A stretch of DNA of 64,000 nucleotides from Amphiura filiformis (taxonomy: Eukaryota; Echinodermata; Ophiuroidea; Amphilepidida; Amphiuridae): the NCBI RefSeq assembly GCF_039555335.1, contig NC_092635.1, forward strand, positions 50,302,052 through 50,366,051. The letters are read 5' to 3'. Below, piece by piece: positions 51,201 through 55,722 of the stretch. Position numbers and translations under genes: made by a program. The notes beneath the pieces were generated by a model that saw nothing but the letters and a program-made list of their open reading frames with translations, was not told the origin of the DNA and did no database searches. Every line of letters begins with the position of its first letter. The first letter of the stretch is position 1.

Positions 51201-52387
51201 CATTTTGTGACCAAGAATTTCTTGAAAAAGGGCCTTATCCCAATCAATATTCAACTAAATGCCAGTCCCAGAGAGATGTGTACAAAATTGGCCTGAAGAG
51301 ATTATTAGTTACCCCCTGTTTGTTCACGAAATACAGGAAAATATCTACGGTCTGGTGCCGTATTCCATGAAGCTGAACAAAGTAACATGAATTTTACTTT
51401 ACCTTCTGACTTTTTGGTAAACTTTGCTCAAAGAATTTAGTTTGATAATCTTACTAAAAAGTAGCCAGTTTCTTCCTTTTTAACAGTGCAGCCATGCCGC
51501 GCGTGAAGTATGTGTGTGAGTCTTAGAATATCGGGCGTGTTATGTTACGCAGACGCGTGTGGACTATGCAGGTAATACGGGAAATATTACTTGCCTATAT
51601 ATTAATGAGGTATCTAAGTGGTGTTTGACCAATGAGATTGCAGAATTCTTATCAACTAAAGGATAAGCATGTATACCACAAAATTCTACTACTTGGGTGC
51701 TTCCATTCAGTGTGGACAGGTGACAATGCCCGATGTGGCTTGCATAGCCTTTTCTTCTAAAAAGTAACATTATCAGTAATATAAACCAAAAAGTTTGTAA
51801 TAATACTGTATGCAGCCAATCAAAACTGTCTGAACTCTGTAGTAGTTGACGCCCTGGATAGTCAGTCTCCAAAGAGAAGAAGATCATTTTTGTTGGATGT
51901 TAGAAGCCAGTTTGCTCCATTATCAGGGGTATGTAGTTTAAGGGGCACGTTGGCGCAGCGGTACAGGCTCTGCCTTTTAAGTGGTGGATTGCGAGTTTGA
52001 GCCCCAGCGGTGCCATTGTGCTGTGCACTTGGGCAAGGAGCTTTCCCCTACTTGCGCTGTCCAAAAGTATCAGCATGTCTTGGGCATTGTATGGTAGCTG
52101 ACATATTCTATGACAGCCGAATAAATGTTAAGCGCTTTGGTACATGTACCCATGTGAAATGCATTGTATAAATACCAACATTTATTTATTTATTTATTTT
52201 AGTTGCTAATTTTTCGTAACATAAAACATTTTTTTCTCTTTTTTTTCAGGTCCGAGACATCCATATATATGATGATCTGTTCAGTGTTGACAACGGTTTA
52301 TTAACGCCAACATTCAAAGGCAAGCGTCCAGCACTCAAGACGTTCTTTGCTTCACAATTGGCTGACATGTACACAAAATTGGATTAA
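9050..52387 (+). CDS. ACSL: Long-chain acyl-CoA synthetase, ACSL1/5/6 type (gene-level entry, 18 coding exons)
   Basis: This is a spliced gene of 18 coding exons with exon 9 in four alternative copies. Joined with any one copy it gives 692 residues plus stop (2079 nt), near the roughly 700 of vertebrate ACSL1. The enzyme activates long-chain fatty acids: ATP plus acid gives acyl-AMP, then acyl-CoA. Family members sit on ER, mitochondrial outer or peroxisomal membranes through an N-terminal anchor, and residues 11-33 here form such a segment. Visible motifs are FTSGTTGVPKGG (residues 267-278), SYLPLAH in the gate exon, YGQTECTA (about 452-459), GWLHTGDIG and [14 protein letters not shown]. All introns are GT-AG and all phases match. 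The layout fits the ACSL1/5/6 branch rather than ACSL3/4, because the linker spacing and the 26-residue gate exon match; this branch call is from family memory, not from a tree. No frameshift or stop was found in any exon. Confidence 0.95.
9790..9958. repeat. Tandem repeat, about 65-bp unit
   Basis: Units contain cataagagcacagaatagc and aagttaatgtgaaagc; about 2.5 copies occur at the start of intron 1. Confidence 0.8.
10264..10378. repeat. Tandem duplication, about 53-bp unit
   Basis: The string gtacctcaagcttgtgctat plus tcacgcgatttt occurs twice in direct order. Confidence 0.85.
10520..11410. repeat. Complex tandem array with a 15-bp minisatellite inside
   Basis: The block tctctttgccgagaaccgct...gtcgccatcctctgaaa recurs at about 10531, 11005, 11188 and 11279 (partly also 11139). 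Between the first two lies a 15-base minisatellite, cattcacaatttgag, at about 10690-10797. The units touch each other, so this is not a CRISPR. Confidence 0.8.
11461..12135. repeat. Satellite array, about 170-bp unit, four copies
   Basis: The marker gaccaaagta starts at 11461, 11632, 11803 and 11970, a period of 167-171 bases. Each unit includes ccctatatagatctatcaa, ccaccaaaatcg and cacttcttaagtacttag-like text. It is rich in small cgcgaatagc words. Confidence 0.88.
12597..12712. mobile_element. Compact caatagctgcc-family foldback
   Basis: The ends gtgcaagaaaggcctat and ataggcatttcttgcac are inverted, with the family core just inside each. The whole copy is about 115 bp. Confidence 0.75.
12715..14350. 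other. Intron 1 stretch without clear features
   Basis: AT-rich intronic DNA. Around 13690-13860 a ggggcgtagccag string and a later tgactatgctac suggest the worn ends of another short element. No exon fits the ACSL gene here. Confidence 0.45.
14354..15159. mobile_element. Foldback-like element with palindromes and a 147-bp tandem duplication
   Basis: A near-perfect palindrome (gctaacacgaagctacctc and complement) lies at 14373-14420, and a second, accacagagaaatctctgtggt-like, at about 14477-14499. Two direct 147-bp copies follow (14866-15012, 15013-15159), each with the hairpin acctccgtgttatggtaaca. Outer ends look weakly inverted, so all this may be one element. Confidence 0.6.
15170..15475. 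repeat. Dispersed repeat, copy 1 (others at 23520-23665 and 24835-25075, inverted)
   Basis: The segment with ctatggacctcaccacaatg through gatgagcatgttgtggatcc is the reverse complement of 24860-25060 in intron 6, and partly of 23520-23665 in intron 5. Confidence 0.75.
15480..16230. other. Intron 1 stretch, nothing recognised
   Basis: AT-rich sequence with T-runs (15805-15850). No exon, RNA gene or clear repeat seen. Confidence 0.5.
16231..16673. mobile_element. MITE with about 115-bp inverted ends
   Basis: The left end ctcaagaaaagtaactaacc continues through aatggccatt and gcagaatttatttctgc. The right arm 16556-16673 is its inverted copy. The interior is about 210 bp without coding capacity. 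Confidence 0.8.
16797..16850. repeat. (ATTC)n / (GAAT)n simple repeat
   Basis: ttcattcattcattcat is followed directly by gaatgaatgaat, making a small palindromic microsatellite. Confidence 0.75.
16978..17212. mobile_element. MITE with inverted ends tgtggtgcgatcaagcaaaa
   Basis: The left end tgtggtgcgatcaagcaaaa is mirrored by ttttgcttgatcacatcaca at 17189-17208. It shares its left half with the fragment at 4741. Confidence 0.7.
17357..17480 (+). CDS. ACSL: ACSL exon 2 (residues 56-96)
   Basis: The acceptor is ctccttgcag and the donor gtaagt. The exon is 124 bp, phase 0 in and 1 out. It encodes [15 protein letters not shown] and then a [18 protein letters not shown] segment that corresponds to the YDDVTTLYEGFQRG stretch of vertebrate ACSL1. 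Intron 1 before it is 8.1 kb and full of repeats. A MITE-like inverted repeat starts 28 bases after its donor. Confidence 0.93.
17509..17782. mobile_element. MITE next to exon 2 donor
   Basis: gcgttcacaagcacttgtaa near 17512 is mirrored by ttacacaagtgtttgtgaac at 17757-17776. The interior repeats gggccccccttt-type strings. It begins 28 bases after the exon 2 splice site. Confidence 0.7.
18092..18375. mobile_element. MITE with TTAA-like edge, related to 48320-48985
   Basis: ggtcacccacctttg at 18105 and caaaggtgggtgacc at 18340 are inverted. Inner parts cattgcattctgaatatgag and attcagaatgcaat match the larger element at 48320. Confidence 0.65.
18655..19000. mobile_element. TTAA-flanked MITE (piggyBac-like), copy 1
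   Basis: TTAA at both edges, ends ggggtactacaccc and gggtgtagtaccc, and long inverted arms including agatatgtatattatagggg. A second copy with the same ends and TTAA edges is at 33355-33713. Confidence 0.78.
19060..19850. repeat. Long dispersed repeat, copy 1
   Basis: Several blocks (aatattgtcatgaggtgaaa; aatcaccaggaaaacaaaat; tagcaaaaattatcaatagt; aagaatccttgtatgag) recur in the same order at 42400-43440. It has no coding frame of note. Confidence 0.7.
19990..20730. other. Intron 2 stretch without assigned features
   Basis: AT-rich. A short direct repeat (tggtagggtg...gacctt/atcttaagctgtatagtt) occurs at 19991-20085. No exon is supported. Confidence 0.45.
20735..20995. mobile_element. Dispersed MITE related to 29399-29662
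   Basis: It shares gcaaaaataa...agcaaaa, the catAACTTT run and ccgacttgggtctgagtg-like right end with the copy in intron 8. The termini are weakly inverted. Confidence 0.55.
21807..21874 (+). CDS. ACSL: ACSL exon 3 (residues 97-119)
   Basis: The acceptor is ttatcctgtgtag and the donor gtaata. The 68-bp exon enters in phase 1 and leaves in phase 0. The split codon gives Asn, then [20 protein letters not shown], matching the conserved CLG...QPYEWLSY segment before the AMP-binding domain of ACSL enzymes. Confidence 0.93.
22256..22357 (+). CDS. ACSL: ACSL exon 4 (residues 120-153)
   Basis: The acceptor is tttctcatttag and the donor gtaagt; 102 bp, phase 0 to 0. It encodes the helix [17 protein letters not shown] and ends in the conserved [11 protein letters not shown], equivalent to IGIFAQNRPEW of vertebrate ACSL1. 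The Trp that completes this motif is the first codon of exon 5. Confidence 0.94.
22544..22643 (+). CDS. ACSL: ACSL exon 5 (residues 154-186)
   Basis: The acceptor is atttatttttcag and the donor gtaagt; 100 bp, phase 0 to 1. It reads [20 protein letters not shown] and [13 protein letters not shown], the strongly conserved core where ACSL enzymes have VPLYDTLG. A long palindromic repeat begins about 200 bp downstream in intron 5. Confidence 0.95.
22845..23092. mobile_element. Near-perfect long palindrome, about 110-bp arms
   Basis: gccagagcagttcttctggg, ggttatcaaattaat and gataaccttat-type text in the left arm return inverted in the right arm. The loop is only about 20 bp (around 22955-22975). 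It lies in intron 5. Confidence 0.8.
23520..23665. repeat. Dispersed repeat, copy 2 of the 15170 family (inverted)
   Basis: ggcctttgaatatgttgggt, actcatacccaacaacttga and ttattgaactgtgccat follow the same order as 24935-25030. Confidence 0.65.
24229..24434 (+). CDS. ACSL: ACSL exon 6 (residues 187-255)
   Basis: The acceptor is tgtattcttttag and the donor gtatgt; 206 bp, phase 1 to 0. It encodes a split Thr followed by [20 protein letters not shown] and a [14 protein letters not shown] strand, then [17 protein letters not shown]. This matches the region of ACSL1 that runs from the PEKAKLLLE helix to the MEDLG segment. Confidence 0.93.
24835..25075. repeat. Dispersed repeat, copy 3 of the 15170 family (inverted)
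   Basis: ggatccacaacatgctcatc through gatgaggccattgtggtcca is the reverse complement of 15280-15470. It ends about 50 bases before exon 7. Confidence 0.75.
25125..25176 (+). CDS. ACSL: ACSL exon 7 (residues 256-272): start of ATP-binding loop
   Basis: The acceptor is tttgttgtag and the donor gtaagt; 52 bp, phase 0 to 1. It reads [17 protein letters not shown]. The FTSGTTG phosphate-binding loop of the adenylate-forming superfamily is split by the intron just before the Gly. Confidence 0.95.
25403..25884. mobile_element. MITE ending TTAA, ends taaagctgaatttata
   Basis: The left end agctgaatttatattcgat is mirrored by atcgagtataaatccagct at 25863-25881. TTAA follows on the right and CTAA precedes on the left, so it may be a piggyBac-like MITE with a mutated edge. 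Confidence 0.6.
25994..26224. mobile_element. Palindromic element, about 95-bp arms
   Basis: aaaaggttctta...gatccaataaattgcactta is mirrored at 26185-26222. Inner parts actgaatgaagactgctgct and agtagtagtcttcattcagt also pair. Confidence 0.75.
26803..27001. mobile_element. hAT-like MITE with perfect 8-bp target duplication
   Basis: Ends cagggttgccaaa and tttggcaaccctg are inverted. The 8-base ccatcact occurs at 26795-26802 and 27002-27009. An 8-base duplication with CAG-type ends is the hAT signature. The 199-bp element lies in intron 7, about 110 bp before exon 8. Confidence 0.88.
27113..27186 (+). CDS. ACSL: ACSL exon 8 (residues 273-297): rest of ATP-binding loop
   Basis: The acceptor is ttttgtcaacag and the donor gtatgt; 74 bp, phase 1 to 0. 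It encodes [13 protein letters not shown] and then [12 protein letters not shown]. With exon 7 it makes FTSGTTGVPKGG, the P-loop that binds ATP phosphates. It ends in phase 0, so any of the four gate exons downstream can be joined in frame. A hAT-like MITE sits about 110 bp upstream. Confidence 0.95.
27187..29398. other. Intron 8, first part; no coding exon
   Basis: AT-rich DNA with a partial repeat around 27465-27520 (ctttaaaatccacacccc), which belongs to the family complete at 49232. An inverted pair, gccataaggctaatgaaagt (27737) and cgactttcattagcctaatg (28250), marks an element of about 530 bp. No gate-exon copy was found here. Confidence 0.5.
29399..29662. mobile_element. MITE with tgtgaca ends, related to 20735-20995
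   Basis: tgtgacacaagctgacccac at the left and tcggattgtgtcacaatt at the right form imperfect inverted ends around an AT-rich interior. Confidence 0.6.
29663..31590. other. Intron 8, second part; no coding exon
   Basis: It holds an A-rich run (30152-30179) and AT-rich single-copy-looking sequence. I looked for further SYLPLAH-type exon copies and saw none. Confidence 0.5.
31598..31675 (+). CDS. ACSL: ACSL exon 9a: fatty-acid gate exon, copy 1
   Basis: This 78-bp exon, phase 0 to 0, has acceptor tatcatttgaag and donor gtatgtg. It encodes 26 residues: EIHDFVAE then [18 protein letters not shown]. The SYLPLAH core with Tyr corresponds to the Tyr-type gate of vertebrate ACSL exons, the residue that closes the acyl tunnel entrance. 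It is an intact alternative to copies 2-4. The intron bases just upstream resemble those of copy 3. Confidence 0.9.
31884..32358. mobile_element. Composite MITE between gate exons 9a and 9b
   Basis: The left end ggctattccagttataatcc and the right part gtgtatggatttcaacc belong to the family seen whole at 54098. A second repeat (gggtgttagctaaccaccca, 31950-32010) is nested inside. The insertion explains the long 763-bp spacer. Confidence 0.65.
32439..32516 (+). CDS. ACSL: ACSL exon 9b: fatty-acid gate exon, copy 2
   Basis: This 78-bp exon, phase 0 to 0, has acceptor tttctattctgaag and donor gtattg, which is weaker than the other copies. It encodes EIYPLTTK then [18 protein letters not shown]. 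Only 65 bp separate it from copy 3, too little for a normal intron, which argues that 9b and 9c are not spliced together. The 763-bp spacer from copy 1 is inflated by a composite repeat. Confidence 0.88.
32582..32659 (+). CDS. ACSL: ACSL exon 9c: fatty-acid gate exon, copy 3
   Basis: This 78-bp exon, phase 0 to 0, has acceptor tgcatcatttaaag and donor gtatgtg. It encodes DTHEFTPA then [18 protein letters not shown]. Upstream intron bases and the donor context resemble copy 1, so these two copies likely share a duplication that included flanking intron. Confidence 0.88.
32763..32840 (+). CDS. ACSL: ACSL exon 9d: fatty-acid gate exon, copy 4
   Basis: This 78-bp exon, phase 0 to 0, has acceptor ttgtttgccctag and donor gtaagg. 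It encodes PALNISIK then [18 protein letters not shown]. The first eight residues share little with the other copies while the core is kept. It is followed by short repeats of a (t)gtgaatgcat type (32876-32950) in the intron. Confidence 0.88.
33355..33713. mobile_element. TTAA-flanked MITE (piggyBac-like), copy 2
   Basis: TTAA at both edges, ends agtactacaccccttgataa and ttatcaaggggtgtagtacc, and inner arms (cactgaaatttcagtgaa) that pair. Same family as 18655-19000. Confidence 0.8.
34370..34480. repeat. Dispersed repeat, related to 2410-2485
   Basis: gcccaaactgcccgtccata and gggtctgtggctaacacct match the order seen at 2410. An inverted pair gaccacccgtct/agacgggtgg-like string gives a small hairpin. 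Confidence 0.55.
34555..35215. mobile_element. Long caatagctgcc-family foldback
   Basis: Arms 34562-34725 and 35018-35210 are inverted (cctacaccaaaatctgatctt against aagatcaggttttggtgtag), with the core gcaatagctggc/gggcagctattgc at the outer ends. Confidence 0.75.
35256..35392. mobile_element. Compact caatagctgcc-family foldback with private arms
   Basis: tcagtgccagaagtgggtaa and its mirror ttaccttcttctggcactga enclose the family core on both sides. These outer arms differ from all other copies. Confidence 0.75.
35393..36420. other. Intron 9 stretch, nothing recognised
   Basis: A short GA microsatellite at about 35530-35546 and AT-rich DNA. Two near-identical strings (gtttctagttta; tgtgcttttgcttgaat) lie at 36012 and 36050. 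Confidence 0.45.
36422..36664. mobile_element. MITE with tgacatgatctggtcc ends, copy 2
   Basis: Same ends, interior order and TA flank as 7092-7352. Confidence 0.72.
37298..37518 (+). CDS. ACSL: ACSL exon 10 (residues 324-396)
   Basis: The acceptor is ccattccttgaaacag and the donor gtaagc; 221 bp, phase 0 to 2. It encodes [20 protein letters not shown], then [20 protein letters not shown] and a Lys-rich tail. This matches the GFFQGDIRLL and LQPTVFPVVPRLLNRM blocks of ACSL1. It directly follows the gate segment in the protein. Confidence 0.96.
37575..37803. mobile_element. Short MITE after exon 10
   Basis: gttcgttcatactaccaccg is mirrored by the gtggtattatgaacggacc end. The inside is made of gcgatgcgttg-type words in both orientations. 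Confidence 0.65.
38938..39105. mobile_element. Hairpin MITE with 8-bp target duplication, nested in the foldback element
   Basis: The 168-bp near-perfect palindrome begins tagtccttcaagaatgactc and ends with its complement; the central loop is ggccttcggcc-like. cattggcc occurs on both sides (38930-38937 and 39106-39113). The 8-base duplication suggests hAT-type transposition. Confidence 0.85.
39115..41470. repeat. G-rich minisatellite, about 2.3 kb
   Basis: It is built from degenerate units such as gggatggggttaggggt and aggggtcccagggatgg. G-runs are all on the + strand, the coding strand of ACSL. It makes long open frames on both strands that are repeat artefacts. Confidence 0.85.
40348..40670. 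mobile_element. MITE inserted in the minisatellite
   Basis: cagacctgccaac at the left and gttggcaggtctg at the right are inverted. The ordinary array continues on both sides. No clean target duplication is seen; CAG ends hint at hAT. Confidence 0.65.
42400..43440. repeat. Long dispersed repeat, copy 2, split by an insertion
   Basis: Blocks of copy 1 (19060-19850) recur here in order and are interrupted at 42795-43347 by a separate MITE. Confidence 0.7.
42795..43347. mobile_element. MITE nested in the dispersed repeat, AATT duplication
   Basis: Ends gtgacc...gaatgagccgtaaattcc and ggaatttacggctcatt...ggtcac are inverted. AATT flanks both sides (42791-42794 and 43348-43351). Copy 1 of the host repeat near 19765 is an uninterrupted site. 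Confidence 0.78.
43600..43654 (+). CDS. ACSL: ACSL exon 11 (residues 397-415)
   Basis: The acceptor is gtttttatacacag and the donor gtatgt; 55 bp, phase 2 to 0. The split codon gives Arg, then [18 protein letters not shown]. This fits the short ACSL helix around NNSLWDRLIFHKVQ. Intron 10 before it is 6.1 kb and carries a large foldback element. Confidence 0.92.
44162..44257 (+). CDS. ACSL: ACSL exon 12 (residues 416-447)
   Basis: The acceptor is tatatttctacag and the donor gtaagt; 96 bp, phase 0 to 0. It reads [20 protein letters not shown] and [12 protein letters not shown], matching the SLGGRVRLMVTGAAPVSA block, a core strand of the adenylation domain. The usual TGAAP is IGSAP here, a mild change. 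Confidence 0.95.
44730..44979. mobile_element. Dispersed element ending gtcaactcatctat, copy 1
   Basis: It shares aatcacaataaggctattga and agtcccttgcctttgttgat with 58565-58809. The left end is degraded. Confidence 0.7.
45224..45388 (+). CDS. ACSL: ACSL exon 13 (residues 448-502): YGQTE adenylate-binding motif
   Basis: The acceptor is atattcttgatag and the donor gtaagt; 165 bp, phase 0 to 0. It holds [16 protein letters not shown], the motif whose Tyr/Gly/Thr/Glu residues contact the acyl-adenylate, and then [10 protein letters not shown] and [14 protein letters not shown]. These match the [11 protein letters not shown] and VEEMNYMAAEGEGE segments of ACSL1. Confidence 0.96.
45500..45605. repeat. 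Purine-rich GA microsatellite
   Basis: gagagagaaagatagagagc followed by gaaag/gaagg strings, about 100 bp, all purine on the + strand. Confidence 0.75.
45740..45960. repeat. Degenerate TTAGGG-like minisatellite
   Basis: Many ggttagggtt and taggattaggg strings in variable order. It is too irregular to be a telomere; similar text is at 58530-58560 and 58810-58925. Confidence 0.65.
46300..46416 (+). CDS. ACSL: ACSL exon 14 (residues 503-541): GWLHTGD motif
   Basis: The acceptor is gtctcttttcag and the donor gtaagt; 117 bp, phase 0 to 0. It encodes [19 protein letters not shown], then [16 protein letters not shown]. The Asp of HTGD binds the AMP ribose in this superfamily. Confidence 0.96.
46866..47112. 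mobile_element. MITE with taaaagatttta ends in intron 14
   Basis: The left arm aaaccaaactttaactgact plus attgatggttttgcc pairs with ggcaaaaccatcaatagt plus gaaagtttggttt at the right. Confidence 0.78.
47575..47718 (+). CDS. ACSL: ACSL exon 15 (residues 542-589): hinge and C-terminal lid
   Basis: The acceptor is ctttcctcttcag and the donor gtagga; 144 bp, phase 0 to 0. It reads [20 protein letters not shown], then [11 protein letters not shown] and [12 protein letters not shown]. The [14 protein letters not shown] block is the hinge around which the C-terminal lid turns between the two half-reactions, and a diagnostic fatty acyl-CoA synthetase signature. Confidence 0.96.
48320..48985. mobile_element. 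TTAA-flanked double palindrome
   Basis: TTAA is at 48320-48323 and 48982-48985. The outer arms (ggacagtattt; atcgaattgcattctgaata) and inner arms (48572-48710, ccatatcttcaat and complement) pair along nearly the whole 666 bp. Confidence 0.8.
49232..49510. mobile_element. MITE with 40-bp ends gggctgttccatttaaaatc
   Basis: Its right end gattttaaatagaactgccc mirrors the left, including cctgtggaagatttt/aaatcttccacagg. AAT precedes and follows. Related partial copies lie near 25200 and 27465. Confidence 0.78.
49953..50054 (+). CDS. ACSL: ACSL exon 16 (residues 590-623)
   Basis: The acceptor is gtgtgtattgcag and the donor gtaagt; 102 bp, phase 0 to 0. It encodes [20 protein letters not shown], then [10 protein letters not shown], matching the AIVVPDVETL and FEELCRNK positions of ACSL1. 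Confidence 0.95.
50070..50360. repeat. Intron 16 inverted/repeated tract
   Basis: Strings such as ttacgaagggt, acccttcgtaact and taagtgaaa recur in both orientations. This suggests a worn foldback element between exons 16 and 17. Confidence 0.5.
50482..50553 (+). CDS. ACSL: ACSL exon 17 (residues 624-647)
   Basis: The acceptor is tttatgatgcag and the donor gtaaga; 72 bp, phase 0 to 0. It encodes [18 protein letters not shown] and LKGFEL, matching the VKKAILEDMVRLGKDSGLKPFEQ helix region of ACSL1. Confidence 0.94.
50958..51250. mobile_element. MITE with about 95-bp inverted arms
   Basis: cttggtcacaaaatgatgta at the left pairs with tacatcattttgtgaccaag at 51194-51213. Ends gggtgagataaggcc and ggccttatccca match. 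Confidence 0.8.
51942..52200 (+). mobile_element. tRNA-derived SINE
   Basis: The head has a Pol III A box (tggcgcagcgg) and a B box (gagtttgagcccc) at tRNA-like spacing. The body follows, then aagcgctttggtacatgta and an attgtataaatacc tail with (attt)n. TAGTT-like strings flank it. It lies in intron 17 just before the last exon. Confidence 0.82.
52250..52387 (+). CDS. ACSL: ACSL exon 18 (residues 648-692) with stop
   Basis: The acceptor is a long T/C tract ending tttttttcag. The exon encodes [20 protein letters not shown], then [20 protein letters not shown] and YTKLD before TAA at 52385-52387. DNGLLTPT and KRP are conserved C-terminal ACSL features. A SINE ends about 50 bases upstream of the acceptor. 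Confidence 0.96.
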   Translation, partial: VRDIHIYDDLFSVDNGLLTPTFKGKRPALKTFFASQLADMYTKLD

Positions 52388-52884
52388 CCCCCCTTGCTCC
52401 ACATACTAGCAAGAAGCTTGACGACAGACCTAGAGTAAATGTGTGTACTCTTGGAATCTCCCTGGACACTTGGAAACAAGCAAACATTTGCTTGTCATCA
52501 TCTTAGAAGAAAGTTCAGAAAATAGGAGCCCAAGCTGGCTGTGTCATGAAATAATAGCAAGATTTGGCTACATGTTTTGTGTGTGAATGTGTAGATGGGA
52601 AAAAGAAGCTGTTTGTTCATTGCCAGGATAAACTGCTGTTGGAAACTAAGAGCTCTGATACCCGACTTCCTAATGAAGTACATAACAGTATATAGCTTAG
52701 CTTATTTAAACAAGTTAAAAACATGTTAAGTTAAAAATTGATAAGCTGCTACAGATACATGTACCAAACACGTAGCTAAATCTCTCTAATATAGGGGTTA
52801 AATACTAATTATCAAAGTACTAACAAAAATGCAGCAAATAGGAGCATGAGCTGTGTGTGTCATAAGTTGGAAGTACTTACAATC

Positions 52885-53070
52885 AGCTGTTCCAGTTGAT
52901 TTCCATACACCTTATGGAAGACATGATCTTAATCCTCCACACAGGGAGTATGAATATCAAATAGGGTTTCTTGAATGGGTGATTCCATTTGAAACCTACA
53001 TCCCCCTGTGTGTGGGAGATTAAGGTCATGTCATCCATGGGGGGGGGGGGGGGATTTCAAGTGGAATAGC
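52885..53070. mobile_element. Palindromic MITE in the 3' region
   Basis: gctgttccagttgatttcca to gatttcaagtggaatagc are inverted, with tggaagacatgatctta and taaggtcatgtcatcca inside. A run of about 15 G follows at 53040. Confidence 0.75.
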
Positions 53071-54097
53071 TCCATGATGGGTACCATAAACCATATATAA
53101 GGTATACCTATGCTTCATGTATCCAGACAAAGTGTAGTATATATCTGCATACACCACAACTGTATAAATATGTATTGCAAAGATGATGACGTCTTGATCC
53201 AGATCATGGATGCTAATTAGCGCACGCCAAGGGTTAACTAAACTAGAAATTGCATATGTGCTGTCCAGGAATGTGCACACGATAGCGAGGGATTTTAACT
53301 AAGCCTTTGCCCCTCTATCAAGTCGTGACTGTAATAAGACCAAGCCTTCGCCTATTGTTGCACATGCCTCATGTTGCCATTTTCAAAAGCGTTTTACAGA
53401 TATTTATTATTTTTTGAGTGGTATTAGTAAAATGTCTATGCAGGAAGCTCAGTGATTTCATTACCCAGTATGGCTCGTCTTTTAGTTTGTGCCTCATTTT
53501 ATATTTAAAAAAAAGTAAAAACCTCTGCGGTGACCTGATTTTGAAAGGAATTTAGTTTGCAGCAAGGCATAAGATGTACTTTATCAACCTAATTAGTGCC
53601 CCTCCTGCAATTAGCGCACCATGTGAACTTTTCTACGGTACGCCTGTTAAGTGCCCATGTTTAGTGCACTTTTATCATTTCCAGTCCAGCCAATCCAATG
53701 CACAAACATACGAAAATGTAAGTGATAATATGTAATGAAGGTAAACAATTATGATGAATTATGTCATGCAGTACTAATAGTATCTCCTGTCGCACAAAAA
53801 CAAAGAGGGACTAAAAAAAAAGAAAAAAGTGGAAGTAGGTCAGTAAATTTAGGGTTCATTTTTGCCAGTGGGAATTTTTAGATTTGTCAATATTGATATA
53901 ATTAGAATGTAAACACATGTAAACAGTAGCATCGTATTTAGGTACAAAAAGGTGGTGGTTGGAATTGGACTACCTCAGTAGCAGTACTAATATGGTAAAA
54001 ATTGAGAGAGGCGAACTGATAGTAGTGCTCTTTCTAATATTACTTGAAATTGCGCAATTTTGCCACATAATTGCAAAATTAGCACTTACTGGAAATG

Positions 54098-54268
54098 GGT
54101 TATTCCAGTTGAAATCCATTACACCCCCGTATGGAAGACATGACCTTAATCTTCCACACAGGTTTAACGTGAATTTTGAATGGGTGACTCGATTTGAAAT
54201 CTACACCCCTGTATAGGAGATTAAGGTCATGTCTTCCATTGGGTGTATGGATTTCAACTGGAATAGCC
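54098..54268. mobile_element. Palindromic MITE, best copy of the 52885 family
   Basis: gggttattccagttgaaatc is mirrored by gatttcaactggaatagcc. Inner tggaagacatgaccttaatc pairs with gattaaggtcatgtcttcca. Confidence 0.8.
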
Positions 54269-55639
54269 TAATAATGGAGTACATTCTGCATTTTTCCTTG
54301 GGAGGACTACATGTAAGATATAAAGAGTTTCATCGAAAAATGGGATATACCCATTTTTAACCAATTTGAGATTTATGCAAATTAAGCTGCTAAAATATAA
54401 AGTACATAAGAAAAAATGTGATACTTTTGACCATATCTCAAAAAGTATACTTTGGAGTTTAATAATTGAAGTGTCATTTTAAAAGCACCATTTTGTACTG
54501 TATGATGGTGATCTTAACAAAAAATGTCAGAAATGGCATTTATTGCATTTTGCAATGAAACTCTTCATATGCTTATTCTGCATTATTACAAACTTGTGAG
54601 TTGATTTTCTATTTTATAAAACCAAGCAGGATCAAAGTTCAACTCTGAATAAGGATGAGTTTTACCAAGTTGGGAGCTGTATATCAAAAAGTGAGCGTCA
54701 ACTAATAAACATGGATGTTCAATAAATATGTACTGATGTAGCAACTCATGCATGGAGGGGGCAGCATTTAGACTTATAGTTATTTGGGAACTATGTGGGT
54801 GTCATTAACAGGTTAAAGGTCAGTGTGTAGGTGCCAAAATGATAATGATAAACAGCATTTTAGGCTTGAAGTGATTTTGGAACTAATTTGGGGGTAAATA
54901 GAGTAAAGGACAGTTCACTGTTTTCACTGCATTTTCCTTTGTCCCAGTTTTAGGTCACAATATTGCCCTAATTTTGGCTAATTTTCATGTTATGAATATT
55001 GCACAATTTGTCCCAGTAAAGTTATATTAGTAGCAGGTTGGCAGGGCAATTTGGAAATTTTGCCCCCCAGCTTGTTGGCACCAGTATACCCCTGCTCCAA
55101 TTCTCTGATTAAAATGGAGAATTTGCCACTTTATTGTATAGGTTTTAGCCCTATGAGTGTTCCCTAGATCACTTCAAGCATAGTGAATTGTGATACCATA
55201 TTTGAATCATATGTCTTGTTTTGATGCAGATATTTGTTGTATTCTTGATTATAATATCAAGAAAAAGACCTTTATTTTATATATTTGTGTATATATTGTT
55301 ATATGAATGTTTACACAAACAAATGGTTGTATTAAATTTGGTGAAGTACCAGTACTTGAAAATGCAATTGGAGTGTTCACTTGTTAATGTTTTGAATAGG
55401 GAATGTAGTAGTGGTTTTGTTGGACCAGAGGTGCACAACTTGTTTTTCCTTGGGTGTAGTTTCAGCTTTAAAGCCTTGATGTTCGATCTTTTTACATTTT
55501 TAGATTTTTCTTTTTTTCTTCCAAAATGATTATATGCAATCATTATGAAAGTTTCCAATACATTTGGACATGTAAAACATTGGGAATTTGCAAAGAAACA
55601 ACATCATAAAGTTCACCTCTATCACTCGAAATATCTCGC

Positions 55640-55722
55640 AGAGTTAGTCTCCTACGCAGCTAGTTTGGTTACATGTGGAGGGAGCGCAACCAAACTGGCT
55701 TCGTTAGGAGACTACGATTTGA
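55640..55722. repeat. Palindrome, about 35-bp arms
   Basis: gtctcctacgcagctagttt pairs with aaactggcttcgttaggaga. A second small palindrome (gacatattatcataatc/gattatgatatgtc) follows at about 55732-55768. Confidence 0.7.

Noticed and set aside
55221..55529. 102-residue open frame after the ACSL gene
   Set aside because: It overlaps an equally long open frame on the other strand, is AT-driven, and shows no known domain.
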